From JAJKJG01 sp036556825 (lineage in GTDB: Bacteria > Pseudomonadota > Alphaproteobacteria > Rhizobiales > Beijerinckiaceae), in the NCBI GenBank assembly GCA_036556825.1, contig DATBIR010000224.1, forward strand, positions 1-12,331: a DNA stretch of 12,331 nucleotides. The letters run 5' to 3'. Every line of letters begins with the position of its first letter. Position 1 is the stretch's first letter. The position numbers were made by a program, and so were the translations under genes. Shown here one piece after another: positions 5,703 to 12,331 of this stretch. The notes under the pieces were generated by a model. The model saw only the letters and a list, made by a program, of their open reading frames with translations. It was not told where the DNA came from and made no database searches.

Positions 5703-6464
5703 TCAACGCGCCAGCCAACCACCGTCGACCGGCAGCGTGTGGCCGGTGATCATGGCCGCCTGATCGCTCGCCAGGAAGAGTATTGCCGCCGCCACTTCGT
5801 CGGGCTCGACCAGCCGTCCGAGCGGCGTCGCGTCGATGATTTTTTGCGCCATGACGGGATCGGCGAGCAGCGGCTCGACCAGCGCCGTGCGCGTGAAGGC
5901 GGGCGCCACGGCGTTGACGCGGATGCCGTGCGGCGCCCATTCGAGCGCCAGGGCGCGCGTGAGGTTCACCAGCGCGCCCTTGACCGCGTGATAGCCGACA
6001 TTGGGGTAGAGCCCGCCGCCGCACAGACCCATGATCGAGGAGACGTTGACGATGGCGCCGCTTCGCTGCGTCGTCATGTGCGGCGCCGCGGCCCGCGCGC
6101 ACAGGAACGTGCCGCTGAGGCCGACGTCGATGATGCGCCGCCATGTCTCGAGCGGCAGGTCGACGGCGGCAACCCTTGCGCCGATGCCGACGTTGTTGAC
6201 CAGGACGTCGATCCGGCCGAGGCGCGCAACCGCCTCGGCGATCACCTCGCGGACCTCGCTCTCGTCGGAGACGTCGAGCCCCGCCGGCCAGGCGCGACCG
6301 CCCTTGTTGCCGATCTCGTCGGCAACGGCACGCGCCGCGGCGCCGTCGATGTCGGTGGCCGCGACGGTGGCGCCGGCGCCGGCGAAGGCCAGCGCGCAGG
6401 CCCGGCCGATGCCCGCGCCTGCGCCCGTGACCAGGGCGACCTTATTGCGGAAATCGAGCTGCAT
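5703..6464 (-). CDS. Classical SDR-family oxidoreductase
   Basis: The product is 253 residues, the usual length for a classical short-chain dehydrogenase/reductase (FabG-like). The cofactor motif TGAGAGIG is at 13-20. D38 at the end of the second strand suggests NAD(H) rather than NADP(H). LDV is at 63-65, and NNVG at 90-93 replaces the common NNAG. S143, Y158 and K162 (YHAVK) supply the catalytic triad, and the C-terminus DGGWLAR is typical. The usual active-site Asn in the helix-4 motif is Gly115 here (DVGLSGTF). The start at 6464 has only a weak GGGG ribosome site. It is divergent from the TRAP operon and leads into the VOC gene, so it probably oxidises a hydroxyl of the imported compound. 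The substrate is unknown. Confidence 0.9.
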   Translation of the reverse strand: MQLDFRNKVALVTGAGAGIGRACALAFAGAGATVAATDIDGAAARAVADEIGNKGGRAWPAGLDVSDESEVREVIAEAVARLGRIDVLVNNVGIGARVAAVDLPLETWRRIIDVGLSGTFLCARAAAPHMTTQRSGAIVNVSSIMGLCGGGLYPNVGYHAVKGALVNLTRALALEWAPHGIRVNAVAPAFTRTALVEPLLADPVMAQKIIDATPLGRLVEPDEVAAAILFLASDQAAMITGHTLPVDGGWLAR

Positions 6465-6520
6465 GATGCCCCGCAGGTCTTCGCTTCAGACAATAGTTCA
6501 AACCCATCCGCCGCCGGCTT

Positions 6521-6546
6521 TGCAAGCTCCGGAGGATATGCAAGCT
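6521..6546. promoter_or_regulatory. TGCAAGCT direct repeat in divergent SDR/TRAP promoter region
   Basis: TGCAAGCT occurs at 6521-6528 and again at 6539-6546, 18 bases apart start to start, roughly two helical turns. The 143-base gap between the divergent SDR (6464) and dctP (6608) should contain the control region for both. A regulator binding here could coordinate transport and catabolism. A small GCAGGC/GCCTGC hairpin lies at 6563-6578 in the presumed dctP leader. No regulator gene is within the window. Confidence 0.35.
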
Positions 6547-6607
6547 TAGCCGCCCCCCCTTCGCAGGCGCCCGCCTGCCAAGAAGAAGCCCACGGAGGAA
6601 ACCGCAG

Positions 6608-7615
6608 ATGCTTTACCGGAACTCCCGCCGGAGTCTGTTCGCTGCCGCATGCCTGCTCGCCGGGCTCGTCCTCGAGCCGTCGGCCGGCTCCGCCCAGGTC
6701 AGGCTGCGTTATGCCCATGTCGGCTCGGAAGGCGACATCCAGTACTGGTTCGCCGAAGAGGCAGCCAAGAAAATCCCGCAGGTGACCGAGGGCCGGGTTA
6801 CCGTGCAGGTGTTCCCGAACTCGCAGCTCGGCGGCGTCCAGGAGATGATCGACGGCGTCAAGTCGGGCGCCATCTCGATCGGCCATCACGAGTTCGCCTC
6901 GCTCGCCCGGCTGGCGCAGGACATCGCCGTGTTCAACGCGCCGTTCGTCTACCGCGACGGCGCGCACGCGCTCGCGGCGACCGATCCGCGCAAGTCCGAG
7001 GTGATGCAGGAATTCAACCAGAAGCTCGTGAGCGGCGGCGGCATGCGCATCGTCGGCCGCCTGTTCCGCGGCGCCCGCCAGATGACTGCCAAGCAGGCGG
7101 TCTATTCGCCCGCCGACCTGCAAGGCAAGCGCTTCCGCGGCGTGCCGATCCAGCTGTGGACGACCATGATCCGCGGCTTCGGCGCGATCCCGACGCCGGT
7201 CGAGGTGGCCGAGCTTCCGACCGCCCTGATGACGGGCATGGTGATCGGGCAGGAGAACCCGCTCACCATGATCAACGCCAACAAGCTCTACGAGGTGCAG
7301 ACGCACGTGATGCTGACCGGGCACATGCAGAATGTGCTGCCGGTCTTCGTCAACGAGCGTGCCTGGCAATCGATTTCCGAGAAGGATCGCACCGCCATCC
7401 TGAACGGTCTCGAGGAGATCGCGCAGGAGACGCTGCGCCAGGCCACGAAGGCCGAGAGCGAGCTGGTCGACGAGCTCAGGAAGAAGGGCATGACCTTCGT
7501 CACGGAGAAGGACGGGCTCAAGGTCGCCGAGTTCCGCGAGCGCGTGAACGCCGAGATCAACAAGGACTTTCCGACCTGGAAGGCCTATATCGATCGCATC
7601 GCTGCCGTGAAGTAG
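6608..7615 (+). CDS. dctP: TRAP transporter substrate-binding protein, DctP family
   Basis: The product is 335 residues, normal for DctP. A signal peptide is visible: basic MLYRNSRRS, a hydrophobic core, and likely cleavage after SAGSAQ (residue 30). The mature protein begins RLRYAHVGSEGD and continues with FPNSQLGG (69-76), MRIVGRLFRGARQMT (146-160), LQGKRFRGVP (171-180) and GQENPLTMI (214-222), the standard landmarks of the family. Arg157, Arg175 or Arg177 are candidates for the substrate-carboxylate ligand. In the periplasm it would deliver an organic acid to the DctQM permease. GAGGAA stands eight bases before the ATG. It is first in the operon and is followed by a GC hairpin before dctQ. 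The substrate is not deducible from the sequence alone. Confidence 0.93.
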   Translation: MLYRNSRRSLFAAACLLAGLVLEPSAGSAQVRLRYAHVGSEGDIQYWFAEEAAKKIPQVTEGRVTVQVFPNSQLGGVQEMIDGVKSGAISIGHHEFASLARLAQDIAVFNAPFVYRDGAHALAATDPRKSEVMQEFNQKLVSGGGMRIVGRLFRGARQMTAKQAVYSPADLQGKRFRGVPIQLWTTMIRGFGAIPTPVEVAELPTALMTGMVIGQENPLTMINANKLYEVQTHVMLTGHMQNVLPVFVNERAWQSISEKDRTAILNGLEEIAQETLRQATKAESELVDELRKKGMTFVTEKDGLKVAEFRERVNAEINKDFPTWKAYIDRIAAVK

Positions 7616-7632
7616 CTCTCGCTTCCGGTAAG

Positions 7633-7652
7633 GCCCGGCGTCCGCGCCGGGC
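7633..7652 (+). other. Intercistronic GC stem-loop between dctP and dctQ
   Basis: GCCCGGCG (7633-7640) and CGCCGGGC (7645-7652) form a perfect 8-bp stem with a TCCG loop, 17 bases after the dctP stop and 17 before the dctQ start. No T-run follows, so it is not a standard terminator. Such hairpins after binding-protein genes can protect the upstream mRNA and allow more binding protein than permease; here that is inference. Confidence 0.6.
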
Positions 7653-7669
7653 CGGCCCGCCGCCGCGCC

Positions 7670-8302
7670 ATGTCAGAGACGGTCCCGAGCGCGCTGCTGT
7701 CGCGCGACGATTACGCACCTGCGGACGCCTTCGCGCCCGACCGGGCTCTCGCGCCGGCGCGCCGTGTGCTGCGCTGGGCGGCTCTCATCCTGGTCGCTCT
7801 CATGATCGCGCTGCCAGCGATGCAGGTGGTGCTGCGCGAACTCCTCAGCCTGCCTTTCATCGGCGCGGAGGAGCTGACGCGCTTCATGCTGATCTGCACG
7901 GTGTTCCTGACGCTGCCCTACGTGGTCGCGTCGGGTGCCAACATCCGCCTCGAGGAAGGTCTGCTCTCGCTGCCGGAGGGGCTGCGCCGCATCTTTCACA
8001 TCGCCATCGCCGCGTCCGGCGCCGTGACCTTCGCGGTCGCCGCCGCTTCGGTCGCCGTCGCCATGCTGCGCAACCTGCAGAACGCGACGCCGACTCTCGG
8101 CATTCCCTACTGGATCTTCTTCGCGGCCACCTTCATCGGCCTGCTCGGGGCCGGCGTCGAGTGCGCGCTTCAGCTGTGGAAGGCCCTGAGCCGCCGCCCG
8201 CTCTACGTGACCTTTGCCGACGAGGCGACGCCGGACGACATGGATGCGCTGCAGGCCGCCCTGGTGGCAGAGGCCGACCGGGTCGCGGAGACGCGCCGAT
8301 GA
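7670..8302 (+). CDS. dctQ: TRAP transporter small permease subunit, DctQ family
   Basis: The product is 210 residues with four predicted membrane helices, at about 34-54, 70-87, 109-133 and 146-170. This is the DctQ layout. The short motif EELTRFMLICTVFLTLPYVV in helix 2 and the following NIRLEEGL loop fit the family. The cytoplasmic N-terminus is long (about 30 residues, Ala/Pro/Asp-rich), and the C-terminal tail of about 35 residues is acidic. No ribosome site is visible before the ATG at 7670, so translation may be weak or dependent on the upstream gene. The stop overlaps the dctM start (ATGA at 8299-8302), indicating coupled translation. It pairs with DctM in the inner membrane for sodium-driven uptake. 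Confidence 0.9.
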   Translation: MSETVPSALLSRDDYAPADAFAPDRALAPARRVLRWAALILVALMIALPAMQVVLRELLSLPFIGAEELTRFMLICTVFLTLPYVVASGANIRLEEGLLSLPEGLRRIFHIAIAASGAVTFAVAAASVAVAMLRNLQNATPTLGIPYWIFFAATFIGLLGAGVECALQLWKALSRRPLYVTFADEATPDDMDALQAALVAEADRVAETRR

Positions 8303-9573
8303 CGCTTTTCCTGCTCGGCTCGTTCACCGCCTTCTTCCTGTTCGGCTGGCCGGTGGTGCTGGCCGTGATGATCCCGGCGGTCGCCTACGTGCTGTGGAAC
8401 GGCTTTCCGATCGAGCTGATCGGCCAGCGCATGGCCTACGCGCTCGACTCGTTTCCGCTCGTGGCCGTGCCGGTCTTCATCTTCGTCGGCAATTTGATGA
8501 ACCAGTCGGGCATCACGGAGGTGATCTACCGCTTCGCGACGACGCTGGTCGGCCGCGTGCATGGCGGGCTCGCGCAGGTCAACATCGTCGGCAGCCTGAT
8601 CTTCTCGGGCATGAGCGGCGCGGCGCTGGCCGACATCGGCGGCCTCGGCCGCATCGAGGTCAAGGCGATGACCTCGCACGGCTTCAAGCGCGAGTTCGCC
8701 GGCGCCCTGACCTGCGCCTCGGCGATCGTCGGGCCGATCTTTCCACCGAGCATTCCGCTGATCATCTACGGCTCGGCGACCAACGTCTCGATCATCCAGC
8801 TGCTGCTCGCCGGCATCGTGCCGGCGCTGATCTGTGTCGCCCTGCTGATGATCACGGTCGCTTATCTCGCCTGGCGGCGCAACTTTCCGCGGGCGCCGCG
8901 CTGGCCGACCCTGCGCGAGCTGTGGGGTGATTTCCTGCCGGCTTTGCCGGCGCTGATGACGCCGGTCCTGCTCGTCTCGGGCATGCTGCTGGGGTTCTTC
9001 ACGCCGACCGAGGCGGCCTCGATCACCGTCGCCTACGTCATCTTCATCAGCGCCGTGATCTACCGCACGCTGACGTGGCAGCATTTGGTGCACTCGGCCT
9101 TCGAGACCCTCAAGAGCACGTCGGCGATCCTCGTCATCGTCGCCGCGGCGGCGCTGTTCGGCTGGATCATGGCCATCGAGCAGATCCCGCAGGTCATGGC
9201 GCGCAGCCTGCTGTCGCTCTCGACCGACCCGCTGATGCTGCTCCTGATCGTCAATGGCATCCTGCTGATCGCCGGCATGTTCCTCGATTCGACCACGGCA
9301 ACGCTGCTGATCGTCCCGATCATCGCCGCGCCGCTGCACCTCGCCGGCGTCGACCCGGTCCATCTCGGCATCGTCGCCATCTTCAACCTGATGCTCGGGC
9401 TTGTGACGCCACCCATGGGGCTGGCGCTGTTCCTGATCACTGACATTGCCCAGGTCTCGATGCGCGCCGTGCTGCGCGAGCTCATGCCGTTTTACATCCC
9501 GCTGCTCGCGACCCTGGCGATCATCACCTTCTTTCCCGAGGTCTCGCTGTGGATCCCCAAGATGATCCGCTGA
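8299..9573 (+). CDS. dctM: TRAP transporter large permease subunit, DctM family
   Basis: The product is 424 residues, the usual length for DctM, and strongly hydrophobic throughout with about 12 membrane segments. Landmarks are SFPLVAVPVFIFVGNLMNQSG near the N-terminus, GSLIFSGMSGAALADIGGLG, then GPIFPPSIPLIIYGSATNVS, and near the C-terminus NLMLGLVTPPMGLALFL. I start at the ATG at 8299, overlapping the dctQ stop. The frame is also open upstream to 6649, but that stretch is an Arg-rich shadow of dctP and dctQ. DctM is the transporting subunit, coupling sodium entry to movement of the acid handed over by DctP. It is 38 bases upstream of the dehydrogenase gene and likely co-transcribed with it. 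Confidence 0.94.
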   Translation: MTLFLLGSFTAFFLFGWPVVLAVMIPAVAYVLWNGFPIELIGQRMAYALDSFPLVAVPVFIFVGNLMNQSGITEVIYRFATTLVGRVHGGLAQVNIVGSLIFSGMSGAALADIGGLGRIEVKAMTSHGFKREFAGALTCASAIVGPIFPPSIPLIIYGSATNVSIIQLLLAGIVPALICVALLMITVAYLAWRRNFPRAPRWPTLRELWGDFLPALPALMTPVLLVSGMLLGFFTPTEAASITVAYVIFISAVIYRTLTWQHLVHSAFETLKSTSAILVIVAAAALFGWIMAIEQIPQVMARSLLSLSTDPLMLLLIVNGILLIAGMFLDSTTATLLIVPIIAAPLHLAGVDPVHLGIVAIFNLMLGLVTPPMGLALFLITDIAQVSMRAVLRELMPFYIPLLATLAIITFFPEVSLWIPKMIR

Positions 9574-9611
9574 CCGCGGGTTTCATTGTGCCGAAATTCG
9601 GAGCCCATTGA

Positions 9612-10499
9612 ATGACAGCAGAAAAACTCGGATTCGTCGGCATCGGCCTGATGGGCGAGGCGATGACCCGCAACCTCCTCGAGCGCGGCTATGCGGTGAC
9701 CGTCTGGAATCTCGAGCCGGAGCGGCTCGACAACGTCGTGCCGCACGGCGCCAGGCCCGCCGCGTCGCCCGCCGCGGTCGCGGAGGCGAGCGATATCGTC
9801 ATGACCTGCGTCCTGCACACCGCCGCGGTCGACAACGTCGTGTTCGGGCCGGACGGCATCGCCTCGGCAGGAACCCCCGAGAAGCTGCTGATCGACCTCT
9901 CGACAGCCGACCCCGCTGCCACGCGCGACATGGCGGCGCGGCTCAAGCGCGAGACCGGCATGGGCTGGATCGATGCGCCTGTCTCGGGCGGCCCGCCGGC
10001 GGCCCGCGACGGCACCATGACCGTGATGGCCGGCGGCGCGCCGGCCGACATCGCCCGCATCCGTCCGCTGATGGCCGAGATGGCCGGCAATTTCACCCAT
10101 ATGGGTCCAAGCGGCGCCGGCCAGACCACCAAGATGATCAACCAGGCGATCGTCGGCACCGGCTACGTTCTGATGGCCGAGGCGCTCATCCTGGCGGAGC
10201 GCGCCGGCATCGACGCGGCGCGCCTGCCGGAATGCCTCGCCGGCGGCCACGCCGACTCGAATCTCCTCAAGAAGCTGTATCCGCAGATGCAGGCGCGCGA
10301 TTTCGAGCCGCCGCGCAGCTATGCCCGCCAGCTGCTCAAGGACATGAAGGCGGTCAAGGCCTTTGCGCATGGTTTCGGCCTCGACCTTGCCGTCGTCGAG
10401 AAGGCCGCCGAGCAATACGCGGCCTTCGTGGCTGAGGGCAACGAGATGAGCGATTCGGCCTCGGTGATCCGGCTTTACGAGGGCGGCGGGGCCGCATGA
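9612..10499 (+). CDS. 3-hydroxyisobutyrate dehydrogenase-family oxidoreductase
   Basis: The product is 295 residues, the normal length for the beta-hydroxyacid dehydrogenase family (HIBADH, tartronate semialdehyde reductase, L-threonate dehydrogenase). The N-terminal Rossmann motif is FVGIGLMG (8-15), and N33 ends the second strand. DLSTADP is at 95-101, the substrate signature DAPVSGG at 121-127, and the catalytic Lys174 with Asn177 in GQTTKMINQ. The remainder is the all-helical C-terminal domain. CGGAG lies about eight bases before the ATG. The stop overlaps the next start (ATGA, 10496-10499). Within the family, the TRAP and lactonase context favours a hydroxy-acid substrate, for example a sugar acid as in LtnD, over 3-hydroxyisobutyrate of valine breakdown. 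The specific substrate is not known. Confidence 0.9.
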   Translation: MTAEKLGFVGIGLMGEAMTRNLLERGYAVTVWNLEPERLDNVVPHGARPAASPAAVAEASDIVMTCVLHTAAVDNVVFGPDGIASAGTPEKLLIDLSTADPAATRDMAARLKRETGMGWIDAPVSGGPPAARDGTMTVMAGGAPADIARIRPLMAEMAGNFTHMGPSGAGQTTKMINQAIVGTGYVLMAEALILAERAGIDAARLPECLAGGHADSNLLKKLYPQMQARDFEPPRSYARQLLKDMKAVKAFAHGFGLDLAVVEKAAEQYAAFVAEGNEMSDSASVIRLYEGGGAA

Positions 10500-11419
10500 G
10501 CGACGCCCCGGACGAGGACGACATCGCCATCGTCGACGCGCACCAGCATTTCTGGGATCTCGGCCGCAACTATTATCCGTGGCTCTGCGACCGCGAGCCG
10601 ATCCCGTTCCGCTACGGCGATTATTCGGCGCTCAGGCGCAACTACCTGCCGCCCGACTACCGCGCCGATGTCGGTCGCCACCGGGTGGTCAGGACGGTTC
10701 ACATCGAAGCCGAATGGGACCGTGCCGCGCCGGTCGCCGAGACGCGCTGGCTCGAAGGCGTGCACGCCGCGCACGGTCTTCCGACGGCGGTCGTCGGTCA
10801 CGCCGCGCTGCACGAGCCCGGTGTCGGCGAGGTCTTGGCCGCGCATGCGCAAAGCGCGCTCGTGCGCGGCATCCGGCACAAGCCGCACGCGGCGCCTTCC
10901 GCGACCGAGGCGAAGCGCGGCGCGCCGCAATCCATGGACGATCCGCGCTGGCGCGACGGCTACGCGCTGCTCGCGCGCCACAAATTTTCGTTCGACCTGC
11001 AGACGCCGTGGTGGCATCTCGACGCGGCCGCCGAGCTGGCGCGCGATTTTCCGGCGACGCAGATCGTGATCAACCACACCGGCTTGCCCGCCGACCGCAG
11101 CGCCGAAGGATTGGCGGCCTGGCGTCGCGCCATGGCCGCCGCCGCCGATCAGCCGAACGTCGCGGTGAAGATCTCGGGCTTGGGACGACAGGGCCTGCCA
11201 TGGACGCTCGAGGCCAACGCCCCGATCATCCGCGACACGCTCGCCATCTTCGGCATCGACCGCTGCCTGTTCGCCAGCAATTTTCCCGTCGACAGCCTCG
11301 TCGCCAGCTTCGACGCCATCGCCACCGGCATGAAGGCCGCCGTCGCCGACCGCGAGCCGGCTGATCGCCACAAGCTCTTCTACGCCAACGCCGCCCGCAT
11401 CTACCGGCTGGAGAGCTGA
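10496..11419 (+). CDS. Amidohydrolase family 2 (COG3618-type) probable lactonase
   Basis: The product is 307 residues, matching the PF04909/COG3618 family that includes L-fuconolactone hydrolase, 2-pyrone-4,6-dicarboxylate lactonase and 4-sulfomuconolactone hydrolase. The N-terminal metal motif VDAHQHFWD is at 13-21. GIRHKPH is at 125-131 and INHTGLP, with H194, at 192-198. Near the C-terminus FASNFPVD (259-266) stands where many members have GSDWP, so the usual catalytic Asp position appears to be Asn262. From memory, SNFPVD is common in one large uncharacterised subgroup. The N-terminal ten residues are acidic and probably not folded. The ATGA overlap with the upstream dehydrogenase indicates coupled translation. 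The likely job is hydrolysis of a lactone made by an upstream dehydrogenase; the substrate is unknown. Confidence 0.88.
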   Translation: MSDAPDEDDIAIVDAHQHFWDLGRNYYPWLCDREPIPFRYGDYSALRRNYLPPDYRADVGRHRVVRTVHIEAEWDRAAPVAETRWLEGVHAAHGLPTAVVGHAALHEPGVGEVLAAHAQSALVRGIRHKPHAAPSATEAKRGAPQSMDDPRWRDGYALLARHKFSFDLQTPWWHLDAAAELARDFPATQIVINHTGLPADRSAEGLAAWRRAMAAAADQPNVAVKISGLGRQGLPWTLEANAPIIRDTLAIFGIDRCLFASNFPVDSLVASFDAIATGMKAAVADREPADRHKLFYANAARIYRLES

Positions 11420-11434
11420 TCCCGCTTCTTAAGG

Positions 11435-11523
11435 TTGTCGTCACCGGCGTCGTGCCGGTGATCCCGATAACTAACGTGATGCATGTCCGATCGGGATGGC
11501 CGGCACAAGGCCGGCCACGACAA
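11435..11523. repeat. 89-bp inverted repeat with palindromic arms between convergent genes
   Basis: The left arm (11435-11468) and the reverse complement of the right arm (11490-11523) are each 34 bases and agree at 28 positions by eye, around a 21-base loop. Each arm also folds on itself: TCACCGGC/GCCGGTGA on the left and TGGCCGGC/GCCGGCCA on the right. The outer ends are TTGTCGT/ACGACAA. It fills the 111-base gap between the amidohydrolase and pdxA-like stop codons and may act as a two-way transcript end. From memory it resembles dispersed GGCCGGC-type intergenic repeats of Bradyrhizobium. Confidence 0.8.
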
Positions 11524-11530
11524 TGAAAGG

Positions 11531-12331
11531 CTAAGCAGAAGCCGCCGCCATCGCTGGCTGGCGCTTCACTGCGAGCTGCGCGCTCGCCATGCGGATGGCG
11601 AGCAGGAGCGCTTCGCGGCTGGCGCCGGGATTGGCGACGCCGCGCCCGGCGATGTCGTAGGCGGTGCCGTGCGCCGGCGTGCAGATCGGGAACGGGTAGC
11701 CGCCGAGCAGCGTGACGCCGCGATCGAAGCCGAGCAGCTTCATCGCGATCTGCCCCTGGTCGTGGAACATGGTGAGCACCGCGTCGAACTGGCCGGCCTT
11801 GGCGCGCACGAACACCGTGTCGGCCGGGTACGGCCCGTCCGCCGGCAATCCCTTTGCTTTCGCCTTCTGCACCGCGGGCGCGATGATGTCGATCTCCTCG
11901 CGGCCGAAGTTGCCGCCGTCGCCGGCGTGCGGATTGAGCGCCGCGATGCCGATGCGCGGCGGATTGAAGCCGGCCGCCTTGAGCGCCGTCGCCGTCAAGG
12001 CGATTCCCTCCACGATCCGTTCCTGGGAGAGAGCCGCAGAAACGTCCTTGAGCGGGATATGGGAGGTCACGCGCGCGTTCCACAGGTTGTCGAGCACGTT
12101 GAACTCGGTGGCGAGGCCCCTGAAGCCGATCACGTTGGAGGTGAACAGGATCTCGTCGTCGTAGCTCGGCTCCGCCATGCGCATGGCCTGCTTGTTGAAC
12201 GGCGTGAAGCACACCGCGTCGGCCTTGCCCTCACCGACCATGCGCAGCGCGTGGCGGTAGTTGGCGAGCGCCGAGGCGCCGCCTTCCCTGCTGGCTACGC
12301 CTCGCTTGATGGAACGAGGGTCCAGGTTCTT
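11531..12331 (-). CDS. PdxA-family dehydrogenase (PdxA2-like), 5'-partial
   Basis: The visible 266 residues run from the right edge (first codon at 12331) to the stop at 11533-11531. The frame is open across the edge, and an internal ATG at 12241 is not the start, since LDPRSIKRGVASREGG upstream is already family sequence. About 60-70 N-terminal residues are missing compared with the roughly 330 of PdxA. The three metal-ligand histidines are present in SHIPLKD, FHDQGQIAMK and PAHGTAYDIAG, along with CFTPFNKQAM and ALNPHAGDGG. The family converts 4-phosphohydroxy-threonine (PdxA), 4-phospho-D-threonate or -erythronate (PdxA2), or a terephthalate dihydrodiol (TphB). The catabolic neighbourhood favours a PdxA2-like role over vitamin B6 synthesis. 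No DUF1537 kinase partner lies within the window. Confidence 0.9.
   Translation of the reverse strand, partial: KNLDPRSIKRGVASREGGASALANYRHALRMVGEGKADAVCFTPFNKQAMRMAEPSYDDEILFTSNVIGFRGLATEFNVLDNLWNARVTSHIPLKDVSAALSQERIVEGIALTATALKAAGFNPPRIGIAALNPHAGDGGNFGREEIDIIAPAVQKAKAKGLPADGPYPADTVFVRAKAGQFDAVLTMFHDQGQIAMKLLGFDRGVTLLGGYPFPICTPAHGTAYDIAGRGVANPGASREALLLAIRMASAQLAVKRQPAMAAASA

Noticed and set aside
5652..6785. 377-codon plus-strand frame across the SDR gene
   Set aside because: The SDR on the minus strand has complete family motifs. The plus-strand translation is an Arg/Asp-rich antisense shadow.
6649..8298. 550-codon extension of the dctM frame upstream
   Set aside because: It is Arg-rich out-of-phase sequence over dctP and dctQ, both of which have clear family motifs. 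dctM starts at the ATGA overlap.
8203..9363. 386-codon minus-strand frame opposite dctM
   Set aside because: Its Asp/Arg/His-rich composition is typical of antisense to a hydrophobic GC-rich gene. No start signals or motifs were seen.
10475..11371. 298-codon minus-strand frame opposite the amidohydrolase
   Set aside because: It has no recognisable domain, while the plus strand shows metal motifs and a translationally coupled start.

Overview
The window is very GC-rich, with a strong G/C bias at third codon positions. It carries intergenic palindromic repeats of a kind I remember from Bradyrhizobium and its relatives, and a candidate CtrA site. Together these point to an alphaproteobacterium of the order Hyphomicrobiales (Rhizobiales), close to Bradyrhizobium or the Xanthobacteraceae. 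This assignment is inference; no rRNA or marker gene is present.

Left part (1-5315): mostly lineage-specific genes of unknown function. A Gly-rich protein gene with a duplicated C-terminal module runs in from the left edge (2-1156). After it come 849 bases without a convincing gene, holding two strong intrinsic terminators (1369-1404, 1492-1530), degenerate repeats of about 116 bp and a long palindromic repeat. On the minus strand follow a cysteine-containing hypothetical protein (2006-2920), a possible micro-ORF (3017-3097), a coiled-coil protein with a TTAA-N7-TTAA box upstream (3205-3564) and a 78-residue single-pass membrane protein (3807-4043). The last is divergent from a membrane-anchored M15-like peptidase-fold protein (4287-5177).

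Right part (5316-12331): a carboxylate or sugar-acid catabolic cluster. On the minus strand, a classical SDR dehydrogenase (5703-6464) is followed by a VOC/glyoxalase-family gene that carries an apparent 4-base frameshift (5316-5677). Divergent from these is a plus-strand block: TRAP transporter dctP-dctQ-dctM, a 3-hydroxyisobutyrate dehydrogenase-family reductase, and a COG3618-type amidohydrolase/lactonase. dctQ/dctM and the dehydrogenase/amidohydrolase pair each overlap by an ATGA junction. A PdxA-family dehydrogenase, cut by the right edge, converges on this block across an 89-bp palindromic repeat.

A reasonable joint reading is TRAP uptake of an organic or sugar acid, oxidation by the SDR and the HIBADH-family enzyme, lactone opening by the amidohydrolase, and PdxA2-like oxidation of a (phospho)hydroxy acid. 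The substrate cannot be read from the sequence. No mobile element, CRISPR array, tRNA or rRNA was seen. I found no clearly novel defence or other multi-gene system. The most useful second-look items are the frameshifted VOC gene, the CtrA-like box, the duplicated module in the Gly-rich protein and the repeat elements.
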